Shown here: piece after piece, positions 58,019 through 64,000 of the stretch | Numbering within the stretch: the first letter of the stretch is position 1 | Layout of the letters: each line of letters starts with the position of its first letter | Assembly (NCBI GenBank): GCA_910575245.1 | Contig: CAJTEN010000004.1 | Span: 184,747 to 248,746 of the forward strand | Direction: 5' to 3' | Length of the DNA stretch: 64,000 bases | DNA from: Clostridia bacterium | GTDB lineage: Bacteria > Bacillota > Clostridia > Lachnospirales > Lachnospiraceae | Notes under the pieces: model-generated | Database searches by the model: none | Told to the model about the DNA's origin: nothing | Seen by the model: the letters and a program-made list of their open reading frames with translations, nothing else | Made by a program: the position numbers and the translations under genes

Positions 58019-58754
58019 AATGTTAGAGGCAGAGTTTAAAAAGATAAAGCGGCAGAAGTTTATCCTGCTTACCGTACTTGCCGCTTGCCTTTTTCCGATT
58101 CCGCTCACTATCGTAATTGTCCATTCAAAACTGAATTATGATACGCTTCTTATGTTTGTTATGGAATTTGGATTCTTTTTGGTTCTTCCCATAGTTTTGG
58201 GCATTATTGCGTCAATACTGTTCCGAATGGAAAATGAAAATGGGACGCTGAAAACCCTTTCAGTAATCCCTGTTCCCAGATGGAAGCTACTTGGCGCAAA
58301 GGTGATTATCATTTACATTTTGGCGGTATTTTATGGTGTTGCCGCAATCGGCGCTACCATGATTGGAGGACTATTTACGGGAACCATTTCGGATATTCCA
58401 TTAAAATTAGCAATTTCGCTCAGTATGTCCGTACTGATAGCTACCGCATCTCTGCCCATGATAGCGGCTGCTGTTGCATTTCAGAAAAATTTCATATTGC
58501 CGATACTATGTTCTGTTATTTATGCAGTTGCCAGTTTTGCATTTTCTGTTATGCTGTTGAAAGTTCCAGCTCCATTGACTTTATTGTTTCGATGCAGTCT
58601 GCCTTTTATAACGGCAAATCCAGAACGCATGGAAATGGTGGAGAATGTGCAGAATTGGGTACTGCCAGTATTTCCCTGTATCCTTTCTCTTATTGGGATG
58701 GGAACAGTGTGCATGGTATTGTCGGCATATATTTATCGGAAACAGGAGGTGTAA
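58011..58754 (+). CDS. ABC-2 permease of lantibiotic-immunity type, subunit 1
   Basis: 247 residues from TTG 58011, 6 bases after GGGAGGTG; ATG 58020 is 15 bases away. Six membrane segments; it begins with the cytoplasmic MLEAEFKKIKRQKFILL and has MENENGTLKTLSVIPVPRWK after the second segment, as in BcrB/MutE-like proteins. It is the first of three related permease genes in one operon with the ATPase. Confidence 0.85.
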   Translation: MLKMLEAEFKKIKRQKFILLTVLAACLFPIPLTIVIVHSKLNYDTLLMFVMEFGFFLVLPIVLGIIASILFRMENENGTLKTLSVIPVPRWKLLGAKVIIIYILAVFYGVAAIGATMIGGLFTGTISDIPLKLAISLSMSVLIATASLPMIAAAVAFQKNFILPILCSVIYAVASFAFSVMLLKVPAPLTLLFRCSLPFITANPERMEMVENVQNWVLPVFPCILSLIGMGTVCMVLSAYIYRKQEV

Positions 58755-58758
58755 TGCG

Positions 58759-59472
58759 ATGATTTGGGCAGAGTTAAAAAAATTAAAAAGACATTATCTT
58801 TTGCCTCTTTCAATAGGAGTTGTCGTACTGTCAAGTCTTCTGGCATTATTCCAGCTGACAGGGGCGGCAAATTCCGTAGTTGGGTATCTTCCACTGACAG
58901 ATGGAATCCTTTGGAACAATATAACCCTTACATTTCCATTTTTGATAACTTTTTTTGGCAGTTATTTAATGAACCGGGAGTATTCAGAGGACACATTGAA
59001 AAACAACCTTATCGTGCCAGTTTCTTATAGTAAATTAAAATTTGCCAAAATTGCAATTACCGTATTTGCGACTTTCCTATTTATTGCAGTTAGTTTTCTA
59101 TGCAGTATAGTGTTTGCTTTGGTTTTACAATATCCTTTTAACTTGGCAGATATCGGGATGGCTTTCTGGAAACTGTTAGTCACAGGTATCTCCTGTCTAA
59201 TAGCAGTTATGCCGATTATCGCTTTTTTTTCTTTGAAAAGAAATTTCTTTTTGGCAGGAACCTGCGTGGCATTTGTCTATGGATTTTGTGGTATTTTTGT
59301 GGCAAATACACATTTTACAAGCTGGTATCCAACCACGACTGGGTTAAGTATCATAAAATATGCACCTAATTCCGCAAATTACCAGATATCAGTATCAATA
59401 TTTGTACTTGCAATCTGTCTGTTTATTTCTTTGTTTATTATATCTGTTATACGGAGGAAACGTGATGATTAA
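58759..59472 (+). CDS. ABC-2 permease of lantibiotic-immunity type, subunit 2
   Basis: 237 residues from ATG 58759 (AGGAGGTG upstream). Six membrane segments, start MIWAELKKLKRHYLLPLSI, and NREYSEDTLKNNLIVPVSYS as the coupling helix after segment 2. It follows subunit 1 by 4 bases and overlaps subunit 3 by 8. Confidence 0.85.
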   Translation: MIWAELKKLKRHYLLPLSIGVVVLSSLLALFQLTGAANSVVGYLPLTDGILWNNITLTFPFLITFFGSYLMNREYSEDTLKNNLIVPVSYSKLKFAKIAITVFATFLFIAVSFLCSIVFALVLQYPFNLADIGMAFWKLLVTGISCLIAVMPIIAFFSLKRNFFLAGTCVAFVYGFCGIFVANTHFTSWYPTTTGLSIIKYAPNSANYQISVSIFVLAICLFISLFIISVIRRKRDD

Positions 59473-60199
59473 TTTAATACAAACTGAGTTTTCAAAACTC
59501 AAGAGGCAGAAAACTATATTTACCATTATGGGAGTGCTGCTTTTGTTTTGGGTGGGCATGACATTTTGGAATTATCATGTCCCGCAAAAGAGTTTTGAAG
59601 ATTTCTATATGAAATATGGCAGCTATATAGCCATACTCCTTCCATTTCTGCTAGGGTTATTGTTTATTAAGATATACCATGCAGAATACCAAAATGATAC
59701 GTTGAAAGAATTGCTTCAAATCCCCATTTCAATGAGCCATTTATTTTATGCAAAAATTCTGTTTTTGTTTTTGACTGCGGTTATCATCATGCTGCTGAAC
59801 TGTCTGCTCATTATAATAAGTGCTGTCATATGCAAGGTTACAGACATAAGTGCTTATCAGACTTTAATGCTGATAAGATTCTTTCTGACTATTGCGTTGT
59901 CTATGCCATTTGCAATGTTTCCTGTGTTTCTGATAACTGCTCTGACATCGGGAAACACGATTTTTTCAAGTACAGTTTGCTTTATCTATTCGCTGGCAGG
60001 AACAATCGGAGTTTCACACTTGGCAGGGACACATCCCATATCCAGTATGTTAAATATTTTGTTTGGCAGTCAACTTTCGTTGATAACATCAGATGGGGAA
60101 AAGCTAATGTATATCGCAGATATAATGCTTTTTGTTTGCATAACTGTTTTTTGTGTGGAAGTTTTTTATAGGATAAAACGTGGAGATAAATATAAATAG
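59465..60199 (+). CDS. ABC-2 permease of lantibiotic-immunity type, subunit 3
   Basis: 244 residues from ATG 59465, 6 bases after GGAGGA (GTG 59462 also in frame). Six membrane segments; MINLIQTEFSKLKRQKTIFT at the start and HAEYQNDTLKELLQIPISMS as coupling helix. Lantibiotic-immunity transporters usually have two permeases, so three in a row is one more than typical; one may be a recent duplicate. Confidence 0.85.
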   Translation: MINLIQTEFSKLKRQKTIFTIMGVLLLFWVGMTFWNYHVPQKSFEDFYMKYGSYIAILLPFLLGLLFIKIYHAEYQNDTLKELLQIPISMSHLFYAKILFLFLTAVIIMLLNCLLIIISAVICKVTDISAYQTLMLIRFFLTIALSMPFAMFPVFLITALTSGNTIFSSTVCFIYSLAGTIGVSHLAGTHPISSMLNILFGSQLSLITSDGEKLMYIADIMLFVCITVFCVEVFYRIKRGDKYK

Positions 60200-60260
60200 G
60201 AACAAGAGGATTATCAAGTGGGCAAATGGAATAGCTTTAAAAAATTTTTTGGACGCTGTA

Positions 60261-60289
60261 ACATTTCGCGGACATTTGGGTTTTACAAT
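60261..60289 (+). promoter_or_regulatory. Response-regulator box and -10 of the BceAB-like unit
   Basis: ACATTT at 60261 and 60272 (11 bases apart) and TACAAT at 60284, the same geometry as at 54689-54717. The 22-base stretch around both boxes, from CGCTGTAACATTT to GGACATTTG, is identical in the two places. Confidence 0.7.
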
Positions 60290-60331
60290 ACCCTTATCAA
60301 CAGGCAGAAAGCCTTGAAAGGAGTTTTGAAT

Positions 60332-60598
60332 ATGAGCATTTTACAGACGATTGACCTGAAAAAGCATTACGGCACAGAGCCGAACATTGCCCGCGCCCTG
60401 ATTACCAAACCGGCTATCGTGCTGGCCGATGAGCCGACCGGCAACCTTGACAGCAAGACCAGCGCCGAGGTGCTGGGGCTTATCAAACGCACCAGCGCGG
60501 AGTTCCGGCAAACTGTCGTGATGATTACCCACAACAATGACATTGCCCGCCTTGCAGATCGGATTGTCCGCATTGAGGACGGAAAGATTGTGGAATAA
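60332..60598 (+). pseudogene. BceA-like ABC ATPase with a large in-frame deletion
   Basis: 88 residues remain. The start MSILQTIDLKKHYGTEPN is that of BceA-type ATPases, but it joins directly to IARALITKPAIVLADEPTGN, the region just after the signature motif, and goes on normally to the end (MITHNNDIARLADRIVRIED). Walker A, the Q-loop and the LSGGQ signature, about 140 residues, are absent. It keeps Walker B (IVLADEP) but cannot bind ATP normally. The frame is preserved. The permease gene after it is full length. Confidence 0.85.
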
Positions 60599-60612
60599 GG
60601 AGGTGGCAGGCT

Positions 60613-62997
60613 ATGACATGGCCTTTTGAAAATGATACCAGTGGCATAGTAAAGCGCATATCAAACCGCAGTATATCGGCGAATCGAAAAAGAAATATCT
60701 TTATTGTTTTGACGATTGCACTTGCCAGCGCATTGCTGTCTGCTATTGTCCTCTATGGCTTTGGGGTTATGCAGGAAACGCAGAACCGCAACCAAAAAAC
60801 AGCGCAGATTATGTATCATGCGATTTCTGAGGGGCAGGGACAGGAACTATACAAGCAAGAAGAAATTGCGTGGGTTGGGGAATTTTTTAACGCATTTTCT
60901 GAACAGGTAAACCATTCAACCGTGAATTTTACTTATGCAAATGCAGATATGCTAACATCCCAAAGTATGCCCTATTCGGGAGATTTACCAGCTTCGGAGG
61001 ATGAAATTGTAGTACAGGAATCCTTTTTGGATAGTTTGGGCTATTCAAATGAATTGGGACAGACAATTCAAATCCCCTTTTCTGACGGCACTGCCCATGA
61101 TTTCAAATTGACGGGAATCTTAAATGTGAAAACCGGCGATATTGGACGCTATACAGCCATTATATCGAAAGAATTAGTAAGACAGCAGTATGGCGGCGAG
61201 GGCATGATTGATTATTACATTGGGCTGAAAGGCGCTCAAAATATGAGCGAGGAAGAAGCCGCCAACTATGCAAATACTCTGGCACAGCAATTAGAAATTA
61301 CCGATGATAATGTGATTGTCCGTTCCACTTATTTCAACTTAAAGGACGAAAATCGTGGAAGTGATATGCTGTTCTACTTCTTGATCGGTTTTATAACTTT
61401 CATTGGTTCCGGCATTGTGATCTATTCGATTTTTTATATTTCAGTAGCAGGCAGTATCCGTAACTATGGACAGCTTCGCACAATCGGAACAACAAAACGA
61501 CAGATCAAAAAGATGGTTTACCGCGAGGGGAAATTACTTGCTGCCATTGCTATCCCGATTGGTCTGGTTATTGGAAATGTGATTGGGTATTTTCTGGTTC
61601 CTGTCGGCTGGTACTGGCTGACTGCTTTATGTGTGACGGTCGGGGTTGGCCTTTTTGCATTTATTATTGTGATGATTGGTATCCATACTCCTGTAAAAAG
61701 AGCTGCGGCAGTATCTCCGCTGGAAGCATTGCGATATTCCGATTATCAGGGGAAAATGAAAGAAAGTTCTGTGTTGCACCGTAAAATAACGCCTGCTTCA
61801 CTTGCTAAAATGAATCTGTCCAGACAAAAGGCAAAGTCCACTTTAACAATACTTTCTCTTTCACTCGGCGGAGTATTGGTTGTATTGATTTCGACAATGT
61901 TAGTTTCCTATGATGGCGTTGCAGAGGCAAGAGGCAGGGTGTTCCCTGTCGGTGAATTTAACATCCAGCTCAACGCAAATCAATCGTGGGACACTGCAGG
62001 TATTTCTTTGTCTGGATTACAGCAAAAGAACTTTCTAAATGCCGATTTTGTAAATGCAGTAGAATCTATTGATGGCGTTACAGGAATCAAACGCTGGTAT
62101 TACACAGACGCAGAATGTCGTGTAAATGGCAATTCTGGAAAATGGATTCAGGGCTTTTGCCGGGATGAGCAGCAGAATTTGGAGAAAGAGCGAATTGCGG
62201 GAACGATTGATTATGATGAACTGGTGGCAGGCAATGGAATTGTCTTGCTTCAAGAACGTGCCGATCTCTATGATATTGAGGCTTCGCTGGGTGATACCGT
62301 CGAAGTGGACTATAAAACCGAATCCGGGCAAATTCGCACAAAGACCTATACAGTCATGGGCATTGTAAATGAATATTCTTACTCCGGCTTCTCAAAGTGC
62401 TTTACGCTTCCAGAGCAGCTTATGAATGAAGCGACCGGGATAGATTGCACAGGTACGATTTCCGTAATTACCGATATGGAAAAATTTGATACGGTTGAAG
62501 CCGCATTAAATCAACGGATAGACGGAAATAGCGATTTGGTTATGGAAACCATAAAAGAAAGTATCACTTATTATAGCGGGCTTCAACAACTTTCTTTCGG
62601 GGTATTGTTGATCGTGGCTGTTATTGTTGTATGCTTTTCTTTCATCAACCTTGTCAATACGACAATCACAAACTTTCTGTCCCGCAGGCAGGAAATTGGA
62701 ATGTTACAGGCGATTGGTTTGAGTAAAAAGCAACTGATCAAAATGCTGTGTTATGAGGGATCGATTTATTCAGTTTTTGCTACGCTTGTAACACTGGTTT
62801 TGGGAACTGGATTGGGCTTCCTATCCGTACAGGTAGTTGTGAAAACGATGAATCCATACTTTTATTATTCATTTCCGTGGCTGATCGTATTGATATATTT
62901 AGCAATCCTGCTGATTGTGCAGTTTACCTTGATTTCTTACACAACTGGAAATCTGAAAAAGCAATCTCTTGTTGAGCAAATCAGGGCGATGGAATAA
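60613..62997 (+). CDS. BceB-like FtsX-family permease
   Basis: A 794-residue permease. The first membrane segment (FIVLTIALASALLSAIVLYG) is near residue 30, and FtsX cores lie near 255-370 and 660-790. A large extracellular domain of about 220 residues (430-640) sits between, as in BceB-type bacitracin/peptide sensors and transporters. RQEIGMLQAIGLSKKQL is the cytoplasmic coupling loop. GGAGGTGG precedes the ATG. Without a working BceA partner it may be idle, or use another ATPase. Confidence 0.88.
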   Translation: MTWPFENDTSGIVKRISNRSISANRKRNIFIVLTIALASALLSAIVLYGFGVMQETQNRNQKTAQIMYHAISEGQGQELYKQEEIAWVGEFFNAFSEQVNHSTVNFTYANADMLTSQSMPYSGDLPASEDEIVVQESFLDSLGYSNELGQTIQIPFSDGTAHDFKLTGILNVKTGDIGRYTAIISKELVRQQYGGEGMIDYYIGLKGAQNMSEEEAANYANTLAQQLEITDDNVIVRSTYFNLKDENRGSDMLFYFLIGFITFIGSGIVIYSIFYISVAGSIRNYGQLRTIGTTKRQIKKMVYREGKLLAAIAIPIGLVIGNVIGYFLVPVGWYWLTALCVTVGVGLFAFIIVMIGIHTPVKRAAAVSPLEALRYSDYQGKMKESSVLHRKITPASLAKMNLSRQKAKSTLTILSLSLGGVLVVLISTMLVSYDGVAEARGRVFPVGEFNIQLNANQSWDTAGISLSGLQQKNFLNADFVNAVESIDGVTGIKRWYYTDAECRVNGNSGKWIQGFCRDEQQNLEKERIAGTIDYDELVAGNGIVLLQERADLYDIEASLGDTVEVDYKTESGQIRTKTYTVMGIVNEYSYSGFSKCFTLPEQLMNEATGIDCTGTISVITDMEKFDTVEAALNQRIDGNSDLVMETIKESITYYSGLQQLSFGVLLIVAVIVVCFSFINLVNTTITNFLSRRQEIGMLQAIGLSKKQLIKMLCYEGSIYSVFATLVTLVLGTGLGFLSVQVVVKTMNPYFYYSFPWLIVLIYLAILLIVQFTLISYTTGNLKKQSLVEQIRAME

Positions 62998-63023
62998 GCG
63001 TATAAAATTTGGAGGAATTATCT

Positions 63024-63104
63024 ATGGCTGACGATAAAAGAAAATTAACAGAAAAAGAATTGAGCGGTAAGTTTGACTATAGAGATTGGGGGATATGGAT
63101 ATAA
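63024..63104 (+). CDS. 26-residue open frame, probably the start of a truncated gene
   Basis: ATG 8 bases after GGAGG; MADDKRKLTEKELSGKFDYR then DWGIWI and TAA. The good ribosome-binding site and polar start suggest the first residues of a gene cut short, possibly by insertion of the IS element that follows. I do not recognise it. Confidence 0.4.
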   Translation: MADDKRKLTEKELSGKFDYRDWGIWI

Positions 63105-63264
63105 CTTCTAATTTGCGACACAGCCCTGGCAGGCTATCGCGCAGCGATTTTGTTCAATTAAAATTTGTGGAGGACAACTATTGTGGATAAAGCAGTTATT
63201 TCCTCAAACTTCCCATAAGCATTTATTAGGCAAAACCTTGTAATTACTGGCAATAGTTCTCGAA

Positions 63265-63999
63265 TTATGCACCTGTTGACATTTCACCACCATTATGTTC
63301 TATTGATGCCAACAGCCCTGCATCCTCCATCTGCTTTTGGCAGATCGACTGGATAAAGTTAGGCTGGGATATATACCAGTTAAGGATTTCTCCCTTTACG
63401 GATTCCTCCATCTGGATTTTACCATTTGCCAATCCATCCGCAATGATAGCTACAAGCTTATTTAACGCACCTGAAAGCTCTATGTCGCGGACATCATCAT
63501 AGCATAAGAAGATTTCCCCCATTGAATGGTAATCACTGTTTTTTCTGCGTATCCATTCAAGTATGATATACCTTGTGAATACCAGTGCCGTACTTGATAC
63601 GGTTGTGCCATAATTCACGGGCTGGAATTCCCTGCCGAGTTTCAGCAGGGATTTGCTGACCTTGAAGCAGCATTCTATCGCCCACCTGTACCCATATCTG
63701 CGGATGATTTCCGCATCGGACAAAGAACAGTCTGTAGAAAGGATGGTGATGTATTCGCTTTTGTTGTTGCGGCTGCGCACAAACACAAGTTTTACAGGGA
63801 TATGTTCCCGTTTTGTTTTCACAACAACAGAACCGAGGATATCCCCGGCGGTATTCATCCGCGCAAAGTATGCTGCAAGGCTGCCAAGGTTATAGAGCCC
63901 GCCGTTAAAATGATACATCTGCCTGTTGTTCTTCAGCATGCCGATGACATCGAGCCCACAATCAAGGATCCTTTTGATAAATGGTTCGTTGGTAAACCA
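63265..63999 (-). CDS. IS4-like DDE transposase, partial (cut by window edge)
   Basis: About 244 residues of the C-terminal part. The frame is open to the window end, starting WFTNEPFIKRILDCGLDVIG. It contains YGYRWAIECCFKVSKSLLKL, the YREK-like region with the catalytic Glu of IS4-type DDE transposases. A 160-base non-coding stretch (63105-63264) lies between its stop and the small open frame, and would hold the terminal inverted repeat. The other end of the IS is outside the window. Confidence 0.8.
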   Translation of the reverse strand, partial: WFTNEPFIKRILDCGLDVIGMLKNNRQMYHFNGGLYNLGSLAAYFARMNTAGDILGSVVVKTKREHIPVKLVFVRSRNNKSEYITILSTDCSLSDAEIIRRYGYRWAIECCFKVSKSLLKLGREFQPVNYGTTVSSTALVFTRYIILEWIRRKNSDYHSMGEIFLCYDDVRDIELSGALNKLVAIIADGLANGKIQMEESVKGEILNWYISQPNFIQSICQKQMEDAGLLASIEHNGGEMSTGA

Positions 64000-64000
64000 T

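Overview
The window looks like chromosome of a gut Lachnospiraceae-type Firmicute (Clostridia). The evidence is the family content: GH3, GH78, GH43 and GH1 glycosidases, GPH-family sugar transporters, AraC and YesN-type regulators, LrgAB, a CD1871A-type CXXC peptide, and TnpX/TnpW-type mobile DNA. Strong purine-rich Shine-Dalgarno sequences precede most starts. No rRNA, tRNA, CRISPR array or confident riboswitch was seen.

Region 1 (1-4.6 kb) is a phenolic-acid operon: the end of a GPH transporter, a UbiD-type decarboxylase (LpdC/gallate decarboxylase-like), a subtype-B tannase-like esterase, a UbiX-type flavin prenyltransferase (LpdB-like) and an LpdD-like small protein. Together they could release gallate from galloyl esters and decarboxylate it. 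Region 2 (4.6-12.8 kb) is mixed: a broken Rpn-like nuclease, a frameshifted YHGS protein, a GNAT, lrgAB, an SGNH hydrolase, an unrecognised three-gene cluster at 8.9-10.8 kb, and a thiol/iron-sulfur redox operon interrupted by a 189-bp MITE-like element. Region 3 (13-33 kb) is plant-glycan and glycoside catabolism: two GH3 enzymes, two GH78 rhamnosidases, a GPH transporter, an AraC regulator, an M20 amidohydrolase, a GH1 phospho-glycosidase and a ROK protein. It also holds a graveyard of GH43, GH78 and esterase fragments.

Region 4 (34,258-45,238) is an 11-kb mobilizable element with a large serine recombinase, TnpW, relaxase, MobC, a RepA-type initiator with iterons inside its gene, a DnaC-like ATPase broken by an amber codon, and a TetR/CDF cargo pair. 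It sits inside a YesN-type response regulator. Joining the flanks at a shared CATGTA restores an open frame of 524 residues.

Region 5 (46-64 kb) holds YitT, an XRE regulator, a TetR/oxidoreductase pair bracketed by remnants of an older mobile element (recombinase tail and MobC tail), and a GntR-controlled ABC exporter. It ends with a peptide-antibiotic resistance type locus: two-component genes, a BcrA/MutEG-like ABC transporter and BceAB-like genes. In that locus three genes carry internal deletions or fusions, while 11-bp-phased response-regulator sites remain at the promoters. A partial IS transposase runs off the right edge.
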